Assembly: GCA_006844765.1 (NCBI GenBank)
Contig: SPJV01000097.1
Span: 28,935 to 92,934, forward strand
Length of the DNA stretch: 64,000 nt
Direction: 5' to 3'
From: Alphaproteobacteria bacterium
Lineage (GTDB): Bacteria; Pseudomonadota; Alphaproteobacteria; UBA8366; Aestuariispiraceae
The notes under the pieces are model-generated. The model did not search any database and was not told the origin of the DNA. It saw only the letters and a program-made list of their open reading frames with translations. Numbering within the stretch: the stretch's first letter is position 1; the number at the start of each line of letters is the position of its first letter. This document shows positions 36,403-44,965 of this stretch, one piece after another. A program made the translations under genes and the position numbers.

Positions 36403-36430
36403 TTCGGGGGTCGGGATTCCGGCCCCCGAA
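36403..36430. terminator. GC-rich hairpin between the cyclase and EamA genes
   Basis: TTCGGGGG and CCCCCGAA pair, and the stem continues inward with CGG/CCG around a GATT loop, giving a near-perfect stem of about 12 base pairs. It lies between convergent genes. The plus-strand tail after it (TTGTGTCT) is only weakly T-rich, and a T-run lies before it. It may end transcription from either side. Confidence 0.55.
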
Positions 36431-36436
36431 TTGTGT

Positions 36437-37336
36437 CTAGTTGGCTCTGCTTTCCAGTCGCTTGCGCCAGGCAATCAGCACGCCGCCCCCGACAATCAGG
36501 AAAACACCTGGGATCAGCCTTTCGAAAGGCGCTTCACCAAAGAAGATCCAACCCAGGCTGAAAGAGAAGGGAATCGCGAAATACTCAAAGGGCGACAGGC
36601 TGCTCGGTTCTGCCAGCCGATAGGCTGTGACAATGCAAAAGGCTGCCAATCCACCGGCAAAGCCCATGGCAATAAGCCAGCCCCAGTCTTCCAGAGATGC
36701 GATGGGCACAAACCCTTCCGTCAGAAAGATCATGATCAATGACCCAACGAGTGAACCGATCGTGTGATAGAGGTTCAACAGCGCTGTCGGGACTTCTTTA
36801 TCGAACAGCCGCGAAGTGACACTGATTGTTGCAAAGCCGAAGGCGGCGCAAAGCGGTAAGGCACTGTACCAGGTAAAACTCTCTTTCGCCGGCTGAATAA
36901 CCAGAAGAATCCCAACGAAGCCGATGGTTACGGCCACCCATCGCCAGGGACCAACCCGGTCTCCGAGGATTGGAACCGAAAGGGCGGTGACGAAAAGTGG
37001 CCCGGCGAACAGCAATGACGTGGCTGTCGCAAATTCCAGATGCAGCAGAGACAGGTAGAGACAAATCTGCGCCAAGGCACCAAACCCGCCGCGTATCAGA
37101 GCGAACTTCCATTGGCGGATAACGACGCGCCTGCCCGACTCGATCCAAGTTTTGGACAAGAACAGAATCGCGGCAGTGGGCAGCAGGCCAAAGATGTTTC
37201 GGAACATGGAAAGCTGCGCGGTCGGATAGTCTTGGCGCAGATGCTTAACGATGGCCCCCATCACGTCATAGAGCATGATTGCAGTTAAGATCACGACCGC
37301 TGCCACTGCAAAAGAGTGGGTTTTCTGCTTGCTCAT
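36437..37336 (-). CDS. EamA/DMT family transporter
   Basis: The 299-residue product has about ten predicted membrane helices in two EamA repeats, the form of drug/metabolite transporters that export amino acids or other small metabolites. The end of each repeat shows the usual GEAPFERLIPGVFLIVGGGVLIAWR type pattern. The substrate cannot be read from the sequence. Two further EamA proteins lie at 39058 and 58052. Confidence 0.85.
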   Translation of the reverse strand: MSKQKTHSFAVAAVVILTAIMLYDVMGAIVKHLRQDYPTAQLSMFRNIFGLLPTAAILFLSKTWIESGRRVVIRQWKFALIRGGFGALAQICLYLSLLHLEFATATSLLFAGPLFVTALSVPILGDRVGPWRWVAVTIGFVGILLVIQPAKESFTWYSALPLCAAFGFATISVTSRLFDKEVPTALLNLYHTIGSLVGSLIMIFLTEGFVPIASLEDWGWLIAMGFAGGLAAFCIVTAYRLAEPSSLSPFEYFAIPFSFSLGWIFFGEAPFERLIPGVFLIVGGGVLIAWRKRLESRAN

Positions 37337-37498
37337 CTCAGTCTTCCTTCCCCTGCCTCGTCATTCGGGATTGCGTGTCTGGAAGCCCGATTAGCTATGG
37401 AAATAAATTATTGGCAAGACTGCAATTTTGCGTCAAAATATGGTCGACAATGAGTTTGAGATTGTTTTCGAAATTTCGCAAATTCTTGTCCTGCAGAA

Positions 37499-37520
37499 CC
37501 CGCATCCGGCGGGCTTTTTT
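37499..37520 (+). terminator. Rho-independent terminator upstream of lpd
   Basis: CCCGC, a 5-base loop (ATCCG), GCGGG and then CTTTTTT form a compact intrinsic terminator on the plus strand. It lies about 100 bases before the lpd start, and no plus-strand gene lies between it and the divergent EamA gene start at 37336. It may end a small RNA or act as an attenuator in the lpd leader. Confidence 0.7.
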
Positions 37521-37624
37521 ATGCCCTGCTTTTAGGCCGCTTACTTGCGATTTTGTCGCCTTTGCTGCACAGTGCCGACGCAGTTGGTGCAAGCCATTTT
37601 CCAAACCCCGGGGGCGAAAAGACG

Positions 37625-39028
37625 ATGAGTGACAGCGGCTATGATGTGGTGATTATCGGTGGCGGTCCGGGCGGTTATGTCGCCGCGATCCGGGCAGCGC
37701 AGCTGGGCCTGAAGACCGCATGCGTGGAAATGCGCGGCACATTGGGCGGAACCTGCCTGAATGTCGGCTGCATCCCGTCGAAGGCTTTGTTGCAGTCCTC
37801 TGAGTTTTTTCATGAGGCCTCCCACGGCTTTGCCAATCATGGGATCGTGGTGAAGCCAAAGCTTGATCTCTCCCAAATGCTGGCGCGCAAATCCAAGATC
37901 GTCGGCGATCTGACCAAAGGTATCGAATACCTCTTCAAGAAGAACAAAGTCGACTATCTGAAAGGGCGCGGTCATATCGATGCACCGGGCAAGGTCTCGG
38001 TCACCGAAGGCCCGGATAAGGGCAAGACACTTGACGCGAAGAACATCATCATCGCGACCGGCTCGGAATCGACCCCTCTTCCGGGGATTGAGGTGGATGA
38101 GAAGACGATTGTGACCTCTACCGGTGCGCTGGAATTCGATAAGGTGCCGAAGCATCTGGTGGTCATTGGCGCCGGAGTCATCGGATTGGAACTCGGATCT
38201 GTCTGGAAACGCTTGGGCGCTGATGTGACGGTGATTGAATTCCTGGACCGCGTGACCCCGACAATGGATGGGGAGGTTTCAAAGAACTTCCAACGTGTCC
38301 TCAAAAAACAGGGCATGACCTTCAAGATGAAGACCAAGGTCACGGGCGCGGAGAAAACCAAGTCCGGCGTCCAATTGACGATGGAGCCGGCTGCCGGTGG
38401 CGATGCGGAAACCATGGACTGCGACAAGGTCCTGCTGTGCATCGGACGCCGCCCTTATACGGAAGGTCTGGGACTAGAAGAATTGGGCGTCACGATGGAG
38501 CGGGGCGTCATCCAGGTCGATGGTCAGTTTAAGACCAATGTCGATGGCATCTATGCGATTGGTGACTGCATCCCCGGTCCGATGCTGGCGCATAAGGCCG
38601 AGGATGAAGGCGTTGTTTGCGCTGAAATCCTGGCGGGCCAGAAGCCGCATATCAACTATGATGCAATCCCCGGCGTCGTCTATACATGGCCGGAAGTGGC
38701 CGAGGTTGGTGCGACGGAAGAGAAGCTGAAAGCGGCTGGCATTGCCTATACGGCCGGCAAATTCCCCTTCTCTGCCAACAGCCGCGGCAAGGCCAATGAC
38801 GCAACAGAAGGCTTTGTCAAAATTCTGGCGGATGCCACGACCGATAAGGTCCTAGGTGCCCATATCATTGGGCCTGGCGCTGGTGATTTGATCCATGAGA
38901 TTGTGACCATCATGGAGTTTGGCGGCTCTGCAGAGGATGTCGCCCGCACCTGCCATGCTCACCCGACTTATTCGGAAGCGGTCAAGGAAGCCGCCCTCGC
39001 CGTGGCTAATCGTGCGATCCATATGTGA
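37625..39028 (+). CDS. lpdA: Dihydrolipoyl dehydrogenase (E3)
   Basis: This FAD enzyme reoxidises the lipoyl groups of 2-oxoacid dehydrogenase complexes and the glycine cleavage system. The 467-residue product has the FAD motif GGGPGGYVA, the redox disulfide GGTCLNVGC (Cys44, Cys49), the NAD motif VVIGAGVIGLELG, and the C-terminal His-Glu pair in CHAHPTYSEAVKEA. I chose the ATG at 37625, which follows a purine-rich site; an upstream in-frame start at 37553 lacks family similarity. No E1 or E2 genes are next to it. Confidence 0.94.
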   Translation: MSDSGYDVVIIGGGPGGYVAAIRAAQLGLKTACVEMRGTLGGTCLNVGCIPSKALLQSSEFFHEASHGFANHGIVVKPKLDLSQMLARKSKIVGDLTKGIEYLFKKNKVDYLKGRGHIDAPGKVSVTEGPDKGKTLDAKNIIIATGSESTPLPGIEVDEKTIVTSTGALEFDKVPKHLVVIGAGVIGLELGSVWKRLGADVTVIEFLDRVTPTMDGEVSKNFQRVLKKQGMTFKMKTKVTGAEKTKSGVQLTMEPAAGGDAETMDCDKVLLCIGRRPYTEGLGLEELGVTMERGVIQVDGQFKTNVDGIYAIGDCIPGPMLAHKAEDEGVVCAEILAGQKPHINYDAIPGVVYTWPEVAEVGATEEKLKAAGIAYTAGKFPFSANSRGKANDATEGFVKILADATTDKVLGAHIIGPGAGDLIHEIVTIMEFGGSAEDVARTCHAHPTYSEAVKEAALAVANRAIHM

Positions 39029-39057
39029 TCGACTGATTCCAGGGATCGGCGACGGTA

Positions 39058-39954
39058 TTGCGCAAAGATAGCACGCTCCTCGCCTTCGCTGCGGTCGCCC
39101 TTGGGTTTCTCATTCTGCCGATTGGCGATGCTTTTGGGAAACTGTTGGCGGTAGATGGGATATCTCCCTTCCAGATCGCCTGGGGGCGCTGGGTCTGCAA
39201 TTGGCTTCTCATTTCGCCAGTCGTGTTGCTGGTCCATGGGAAAGGCGCTGTCCGCCTTAAGGATGCGCCCAGGCAAATGGCACGGGCGGCGGGGCTAGCG
39301 TGCGCGACCGTATTCTTCTTTGGATCGCTTGCCTTCATTCCTTTGGCGGATGCGACCGCTGTTCTGTTCGTTGCGCCGTTAATGGTGACCGCCATGTCGG
39401 CCGTGTTCCTGAAAGAACATGTGGGGCCGCGGCGCTGGGCTGCGGTGCTGATCGGCCTCGGCGCGGTCCTGCTGATCGTGAAGCCGGGCACTGGAGCCTT
39501 CCACTGGGCGTCTTTCCTGGTGTTGGGCGCCGCCGTTGGGTTCGCGCTCTATCTCGTCATGTCGCGCTATGTCAGCCAGGATGCGCCACCGATCATCGGT
39601 ATGTGGTGGATGGGATTGACCGGCATGCTGGCGATGTCGGCGATTGTCTGGACGGTATGGGAGCCCTTGAAGCCGGAGCATTGGGTTTACTTCGCCGCGA
39701 TAGGTGTTGCCATGACACTGGGCCACTTACTGGTCATCTGGGCGGCAGCACGTCTGCAGGCCTCCGCAATGGCCCCGATGCCCTATCTTGAGATGGTGAC
39801 CTCCACCGCGCTCGGTTTTTTGGTCTTCGGCGACTTCCCGGATGGCCTGACTTGGTTAGGCTGCGCCGTGGTTATGGGCTGTGGTTTATTCGTCGCCTGG
39901 CGGGAGAGGTTGCAGGACAATAGCCTGCCCATCGAAAATTCTCATAAGCGATAG
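39058..39954 (+). CDS. EamA/DMT family transporter
   Basis: The 298-residue product has about ten membrane helices in two EamA repeats, with a typical repeat end (LVFGDFPDGLTWLGCAVVMGCGLFVAWRER). The start appears to be TTG at 39058. It lies 29 bases after lpd and 81 bases before the HD-domain gene, so it may export or import something linked to that operon, but a promoter-like sequence lies in the second gap. Confidence 0.82.
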   Translation: MRKDSTLLAFAAVALGFLILPIGDAFGKLLAVDGISPFQIAWGRWVCNWLLISPVVLLVHGKGAVRLKDAPRQMARAAGLACATVFFFGSLAFIPLADATAVLFVAPLMVTAMSAVFLKEHVGPRRWAAVLIGLGAVLLIVKPGTGAFHWASFLVLGAAVGFALYLVMSRYVSQDAPPIIGMWWMGLTGMLAMSAIVWTVWEPLKPEHWVYFAAIGVAMTLGHLLVIWAAARLQASAMAPMPYLEMVTSTALGFLVFGDFPDGLTWLGCAVVMGCGLFVAWRERLQDNSLPIENSHKR

Positions 39955-39978
39955 AAAAAATTTCGCAGCCATGCCGGA

Positions 39979-40007
39979 TTGACAGAAAATCACGAAGGTC
40001 GTTCGAT
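39979..40007 (+). promoter_or_regulatory. Candidate sigma-70 promoter for the HD/M24 pair
   Basis: A consensus TTGACA at 39979-39984 is followed after 17 bases by TTCGAT, a weak -10 box, about 30 bases before the HD-domain start. The -35 box is strong and the -10 is poor, so this is tentative. Confidence 0.4.
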
Positions 40008-40035
40008 GCATCTTTCGGGGTAACGGAGATTCACA

Positions 40036-40626
40036 ATGAACAAGCCTGTTGAAAAGGTCGAGTGGACGGCAATGGAAGACGGGACGAAAGAGTCCTGGGA
40101 ACTTCTCTGTCGGAAGGAAGAAGAGTTCAACGCCGATTACGTGGATCGGGTGCTTGATCATTTAAAGCTGCTGGATGTCGACTGGGGTGGCTATCGCGTC
40201 AATCGCTACGTCCATAGCCTGCAAAGCGCGACCCGGGCAGAGCGCGACGGCGCGGATGAAGATGTGATCATCGCTGCCCTTTTCCACGATATCGGGGATA
40301 TCATCTCGCCTTATAACCATTCTGAACTCGCAGCCGCGATGCTGAAGCCCTTCGTTTCGGAAAAGACCCATTGGATCGTTAAGTATCATGGGCTTTTCCA
40401 GGGCTATTATTATGACCATTTCCTCGGTGGCGACCGGTATGCCCGGGACCGTTTCAAGGACCATCCTTTCTATGACGATTGTGTGCGGTTCTGCGCAGTC
40501 TACGACCAAAATGCCTTCGACCCGGACTATGACACCTTGCCGCTGGAGCATTTCGAGCCGCTGGTGCGGAAAGTCTTCGCACAGTCGAAATTTGGTCATA
40601 TGGAATTGAGCAGCAGCGCTGCCTAG
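40036..40626 (+). CDS. HD-domain protein of the PhnZ-like oxygenase superfamily (function unknown)
   Basis: The 196-residue product has a full set of HD-type metal ligands: H60 (YVHSLQ), H84-D85 (FHDIGD), H95 (NHSELA), H118 (KYHGLF) and a C-terminal Asp in VYDQNAFDPDYD. The HSLQ motif and ligand order resemble PhnZ-type mixed-valence diiron oxygenases more than ordinary HD phosphohydrolases. The usual second His of HD-x-GH is Asp88 here, and the TmpB phosphate-binding AKRYL motif is missing, so phosphonate cleavage is unlikely. The start follows ACGGAG. It is 12 bases upstream of the DddP-like gene, so the two are almost certainly cotranscribed. I cannot name its substrate. Confidence 0.75.
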   Translation: MNKPVEKVEWTAMEDGTKESWELLCRKEEEFNADYVDRVLDHLKLLDVDWGGYRVNRYVHSLQSATRAERDGADEDVIIAALFHDIGDIISPYNHSELAAAMLKPFVSEKTHWIVKYHGLFQGYYYDHFLGGDRYARDRFKDHPFYDDCVRFCAVYDQNAFDPDYDTLPLEHFEPLVRKVFAQSKFGHMELSSSAA

Positions 40627-40638
40627 GAGTTCTGTAAA

Positions 40639-41832
40639 ATGACGGTTTTCCATCAGTCGTCTATCGACCGGCCAAGCCTGCGCGCCTATCGCTTGGAACG
40701 GGTGCGCCAGAAACTGCGTGAACGGGATTTGATGGGCATTCTGCTCTATGACCCGCTGAACATCCGTTATGCGACCGATAGCTCGAACATGCAGGTCTGG
40801 ACGATGCATAACGCTGTCCGCTACGCCTTCCTGCCGACTGAGGGGCCGGTCATTCTGTTCGATTTCCATCGCTGCGAACATTTGAGCGCGGATATCGAGA
40901 CAATTGACGAAATCCGCGGTGCGAAGAGCTTCATTTATTTCTCCGCTGGCGACAAAATGCGTGAAGTGGCGGGGCAGTGGGCGGATGAGATCGCAGATCT
41001 TGTGACACAGCATGGCGGTGGCAACCGACGGCTAGCGGTGGATAAAGCCGAACCGCTGGCGGTCTGGGCGTTGCAGGAACGCCAGATTGATATCCATGAA
41101 GGCCAGGAGGTCATGGAGCTTGCGCGGGAAATCAAGGCCCCGATCGAGATCGCTGCGATGAAGGAGAGCGTTACCGCCTGTGAAGAGGGCATCCGACGCA
41201 TGCATGACGCGCTTCGGCCCGGTATGACCGAGACCGAATTATGGTCGATCCTGCATCAAACCAACATCGAAATGGGTGGCGAGTGGATCGAAACGCGGCT
41301 GTTGAAGTCCGGGGAGACAAGCTTCCCCTGGTATCGGGAAGCCGATCAGCGGGTGATCCAGGATGGCGATATCGTCAGCTTTGATACGGATCTGGTCGGG
41401 CCGCATGGCTATTGCACCGATATGTCCCGCGCGTGGCTTTGTGGGGATCAAAAGCCGAGCGATGATCAGCGCCGGGTTTTCGAGCTGGCCCGTGAGCAGA
41501 TGCGCTACAACAGCGACCTTCTGAAGCCTGGGATGGGTTTTCAGGAATATGCGGAAAAGGCCTGGCAAATTCCGGATGACTGCTACCCCTATCGCTACAC
41601 GGTCTTGGCGCATGGCGTTGGGCTCTGCGATGAATATCCGGCCCTGATGCATCATGGGGAGAACATCTATGACGGTGTCTTCCAGCCGGGCATGGTGATG
41701 TGCGTGGAAAGTCTGATCGGGAACACCGATGTGCGCGAATGCGTGAAATTGGAAGACCAGATACTGATCACAGAGACCGGTACCGAGATTCTAACGAATT
41801 ATCGGTATGAAGATCACCTGCTGGGCGGGTAA
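40639..41832 (+). CDS. M24-family metalloprotein resembling the DMSP lyase DddP
   Basis: The 397-residue product has a creatinase N-domain and an M24 pita-bread domain. The dimetal ligands are D249, D251 (FDTDLVG), D261 (CTDMSR), H325, E357 and E372 (KLEDQ). The fifth motif reads HGVGLCDEYP, so the second His of aminopeptidase P is lost. Asp331, six residues after the His, matches the catalytic Asp of Roseobacter DddP as I recall it, and the ligand spacing agrees. RYATDSSNMQVW and DFH-CEHLS in the N-domain also look like DddP. It may be a DMSP lyase, or a related lyase or hydrolase acting with the HD protein. It is about 50 residues shorter at the N-terminus than the DddP I recall. Confidence 0.65.
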   Translation: MTVFHQSSIDRPSLRAYRLERVRQKLRERDLMGILLYDPLNIRYATDSSNMQVWTMHNAVRYAFLPTEGPVILFDFHRCEHLSADIETIDEIRGAKSFIYFSAGDKMREVAGQWADEIADLVTQHGGGNRRLAVDKAEPLAVWALQERQIDIHEGQEVMELAREIKAPIEIAAMKESVTACEEGIRRMHDALRPGMTETELWSILHQTNIEMGGEWIETRLLKSGETSFPWYREADQRVIQDGDIVSFDTDLVGPHGYCTDMSRAWLCGDQKPSDDQRRVFELAREQMRYNSDLLKPGMGFQEYAEKAWQIPDDCYPYRYTVLAHGVGLCDEYPALMHHGENIYDGVFQPGMVMCVESLIGNTDVRECVKLEDQILITETGTEILTNYRYEDHLLGG

Positions 41833-41888
41833 GGGGCTGACAGCGGGTCTTTCCCATTACGCCTATTGATCCGGCTTTCAAAAAAGAA

Positions 41889-41931
41889 CCGCCGCCGGCA
41901 TTTATGCAAAACTGCACAATGCGGGCGGCGG
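41889..41931. terminator. Long-stem hairpin after the DddP-like gene
   Basis: CCGCCGCC (41889-41896) pairs with GGCGGCGG (41924-41931), and inner GCATT/AATGC bases extend the stem. It is not followed by a T-run. It lies just before a second, more typical terminator. Confidence 0.45.
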
Positions 41932-41944
41932 CCCTGATAGCAAT

Positions 41945-41975
41945 AAAGGCCGGCCCCGAAAGGCCGGCCCTTTTT
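41945..41975. terminator. Bidirectional intrinsic terminator
   Basis: AAAGGCCGGCC, a short CCGAA loop, GGCCGGCCC and TTTTT form an intrinsic terminator on the plus strand. On the minus strand the same stem is followed by TTTATT. It serves the convergent DddP-like and binding-protein genes. Confidence 0.85.
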
Positions 41976-41978
41976 AAC

Positions 41979-43559
41979 TTATGCGAACCACCAACGCTCC
42001 AGCGCGCGGCCGCCATCAAGACCCCAGTTGCCTGCGGTGACTTCCGGTATCCCGACTTTGTCGCTGATCCCTTCGACATAGGATGAGAACATCGGAATGA
42101 CCACGCCGCCTTCTGTGGAGACGATTTCCTGCATTTCGTAGTACATAGCCCGACGTTTGTTGCTGTCCAATTCCGCACGGGCTGCCAATAGCAGCTCGTT
42201 GAATTTGGCATGGTTCCAATTGCTGTCGTTCCAGTCGACCCCGGCCTGATAGGCGGTGGAGAACATCATGTCCTCTGTCGGGCGACCGCCCCAATAGCAG
42301 GCGCACCAAGCCTTCTTCAGCCAGACATTGGACCAATAGCCATCAGACGGCTCGCGAACGACATTCACGTTGACGCCGACCGGGGCCAAGGTTTCCTTCA
42401 TCAGAACCGCCGCATCGACAGCACCGGCGAAGGCGGCATCGCCCGCGGACAGATCAACGGTGATGTTGCCCAGACCGGACTTCTTCATATGGAATTTGGC
42501 CTTGTCGAGGTCATACTCTTTTGGCGCCATATCCGCATGGTAGTAGCGGTTGGATGGTGCGATAGGGGAGTCATTACCAATTGCCCCATACCCATTCAGG
42601 ACCGTTTCCAGAAGCTGTTTCCGGTCGATCCCCCACTTGATCGCGAGCCGCAGATCATTGTTGTCGTAGGGCGCCATGTCCGTCAGCATCGGGAAGGTGA
42701 AGTGCTGCGTTCCCGCTGTCACTTTCAGGCTGATACCCGGACGGCGTTTCAGCAGATGTGCCGTCTTGGTGTCGATCCGGTCGATGACATCGACTTCGCC
42801 GGTAACCAAGGCATTCTGGCGGGCATTGGAATCGAGGATCGAGAGCATCTCACCGCTATCGAAATTACCCCGGCCATCGAAATGGTTCGGGTTTCTCGAC
42901 AGCGTCGCACGGACACCGGGTTCGAAACTGTCCAGCTTGTAGGAACCGCAACCAACACCGGAAGTGTCAACTTTGCCATCAGAAGACGGCAGGATGCAGA
43001 GGTGATAGTCGCTCATCAGGAATGGGAAATCGGCATTCCCGGAATCAAGTGTGAAGGAAACGGTGTCGCCATCAGCCTTGACGTCTTGGATGGAGCCCAG
43101 AATACCCTTCGCGCCCGACTTTGAATCTTCACCGGTGTGGTGAACGATGGAGGCAACAACGTCATCTGGCGTAACCGTTTTGCCGTTGTGGAATTCGACG
43201 CCCTTGCGGAGCTTGAAATGCCAGACGGCTGCGTCATCAGAGGCTTCCCAGGATTCAGCCATTTCCGGACCGATCCCACCATCCGACGTTACTTCGGTCA
43301 GGCGAGCATGGACTGCGTGGAACACGGTATTTGTAAAACCGTTTTCATAGGTCGCTGGATCGGTTGAATCAGTCGTAGAGCCATGGCCGAGACCGAAGCG
43401 GAGGTTACCGCCTTTCTTCGGCGAGGCTTTTGCGATCGTAGCAGACATTGTAACCGCGGCGGCGGTGGTCAAGCCAAGGCTTGTTGCGCCTTCGATAAAT
43501 TGCCGACGGGTAACTTTGCCGTCTTTGAACTGGGTTGTGAGGATGTCCATTTTTGACAT
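41979..43559 (-). CDS. Tat-exported ABC transporter substrate-binding protein (SBP_bac_5, peptide/nickel type)
   Basis: The 526-residue product (start at 43559 after AAAGGGAAG; an ATG at 43661 is poorly supported) has a twin-arginine signal (VTRRQFIEGATS, then an Ala-rich hydrophobic stretch ending IAKA). The body shows the family marks: RKGVEFHNGKTVTPDDVV, a LAIKWGIDRKQLL helix and YEMQEIV near the end. Such proteins bind oligopeptides, opines, glycosides or nickel. No permease or ATPase gene lies nearby, which is unusual. It is convergent with the DddP-like gene. Confidence 0.88.
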   Translation of the reverse strand: MSKMDILTTQFKDGKVTRRQFIEGATSLGLTTAAAVTMSATIAKASPKKGGNLRFGLGHGSTTDSTDPATYENGFTNTVFHAVHARLTEVTSDGGIGPEMAESWEASDDAAVWHFKLRKGVEFHNGKTVTPDDVVASIVHHTGEDSKSGAKGILGSIQDVKADGDTVSFTLDSGNADFPFLMSDYHLCILPSSDGKVDTSGVGCGSYKLDSFEPGVRATLSRNPNHFDGRGNFDSGEMLSILDSNARQNALVTGEVDVIDRIDTKTAHLLKRRPGISLKVTAGTQHFTFPMLTDMAPYDNNDLRLAIKWGIDRKQLLETVLNGYGAIGNDSPIAPSNRYYHADMAPKEYDLDKAKFHMKKSGLGNITVDLSAGDAAFAGAVDAAVLMKETLAPVGVNVNVVREPSDGYWSNVWLKKAWCACYWGGRPTEDMMFSTAYQAGVDWNDSNWNHAKFNELLLAARAELDSNKRRAMYYEMQEIVSTEGGVVIPMFSSYVEGISDKVGIPEVTAGNWGLDGGRALERWWFA

Positions 43560-43942
43560 GTGATTGCTTCCCTTTCGCTTCTTTATGGTCCTGCCAGGAT
43601 ATCTAGTGTTTCCAAGCACTCTGGGCATTTTGCCCTGAACGGTTTTTGGGAACGAAGGCATTAAGCCCAGCTCCGCCCCGCCTGATTGTTGTGGAACTGA
43701 CGGTCACATTTGACCGCATCCCATGGTTTCGGTTGCAAGGCTACTCCACCCCGGAGGCAGACCCGCAAAGTCCGATTGAAGGAATAGTGCACGAGAATTC
43801 AGTTCGATCAATAAGCTCTATGCGACGGATTTTGCTCAGTAACGCGTCAAAAGCCCGTGGTTGGATAAGAGAAGAGGCCGTTGCGGTCCTTATCCGGCAT
43901 GTATGTATACTGCAGTTATGCAGATGACCCCTGGTTCGGCTT
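43560..43942. other. Intergenic region without a recognised gene
   Basis: This 383-base stretch lies upstream of the binding-protein gene and downstream of the unrecognised gene at 43943-44938. It should hold the promoter for the binding protein. I see no supported ORF, RNA gene or clear terminator. Short frames here have no family features. Confidence 0.4.
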
Positions 43943-44938
43943 TCAAAAGCGACCGGCAAGTTTATCCAGCGTCGTTTCCGGCAATAGATGTGTTAAATCT
44001 TTGTTACTTAACGGCGATTGTGTGTCGGGTAGTAGGTGTTTCATCCGTATCGCATTTGCATTGATGGTATCAGTGCAGACCGAATTTACCGTCTTCCAAC
44101 GGTAGGGAAAGGACAGTCGTTTCACGTCCGTTACGCAGTCGGGGGTACTGCGCGCATCAAATCGGGAAAGAAAGGCAAGGATTTCATTCTTGCAGGGTGC
44201 GGCTTCGAGGTCCGACGGTGTCGCCATCAATCGACGTTGCAAATCTTCGGCAAGATGGAGGCGCGCGATTGTGCAGCACAGGACAGCGTCCACCAGTGTC
44301 GCATAGTCGCAAAGGCCGCTTAAGAGATTGAGTGACCGGAAGGCGTCAGGGACGGGTGTATTTGCGCAGGGGCCGCTGCTTCCTTGGCCATCTAGAAAGA
44401 CATGCGCGACCTCCAGGAACATCGGTCCGCTGACAGGGCATCGTTCTGCGCCATCCCAGAAAAGCCCCTGTTCTCGTGCAAAGGACAATAGATGCTCCGG
44501 ATCGACGGGACTGTCCGGCAGCCCGTCCATCATGTGCCGGTAATCAATCCAATAGAGCAGTTTATTCATGCCCATAAAGGACTTAACCGTTGCAGATACA
44601 TATTCCGGCAAAACATCAGATAAGGTCAGTTGCCCGCGATAGAGCGCGTTTTCCAGTAAACTTGTAAAGCAGCAGGAAAGATGGCGGGCTTGTGAAAGGG
44701 GCAGCCTACCTTGGTCGGGAAAACAGTGCTGACGGACCTGAAAGACAAAGCCGAGCACGTCATCCTTATTCGTCAGGAACTGCTTATAGGCCTCGATGTT
44801 GGTTCGGCCATTGCCCCTGTCTTCCGTGTCATTCCGGCGAAGATGGGCGTAGTTGAGGCCACCCGGGCCAGCCAGCCGCCCTTCGCCTAAAAGGCGGCCG
44901 CCGGCATCTTTGAAATGAAGTACACGGTCATCCAGCAT
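43943..44938 (-). CDS. Unrecognised 331-residue protein, Cys-containing
   Basis: I do not recognise this protein. It has no signal peptide or clear membrane helix and appears mostly helical. It holds ten cysteines, including two CC pairs (HLSCCFTS, VLCCTIARLH), several single ones and a C-x8-C near the end of the central region. The start at 44938 lies 27 bases downstream of the pccA stop on the same strand, with GGAAGG upstream, so it may be the tail of the pccB-pccA operon. Few other long frames cover the locus, which supports it being real. Confidence 0.55.
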   Translation of the reverse strand: MLDDRVLHFKDAGGRLLGEGRLAGPGGLNYAHLRRNDTEDRGNGRTNIEAYKQFLTNKDDVLGFVFQVRQHCFPDQGRLPLSQARHLSCCFTSLLENALYRGQLTLSDVLPEYVSATVKSFMGMNKLLYWIDYRHMMDGLPDSPVDPEHLLSFAREQGLFWDGAERCPVSGPMFLEVAHVFLDGQGSSGPCANTPVPDAFRSLNLLSGLCDYATLVDAVLCCTIARLHLAEDLQRRLMATPSDLEAAPCKNEILAFLSRFDARSTPDCVTDVKRLSFPYRWKTVNSVCTDTINANAIRMKHLLPDTQSPLSNKDLTHLLPETTLDKLAGRF

Positions 44939-44965
44939 TTTGGATAACGACCTTCCCGAATGGCG

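Noticed and set aside
40162..41013. A 283-codon minus-strand frame across the HD and M24 genes
   Set aside because: It spans two well-supported genes on the other strand and has no ribosome binding site or motifs.
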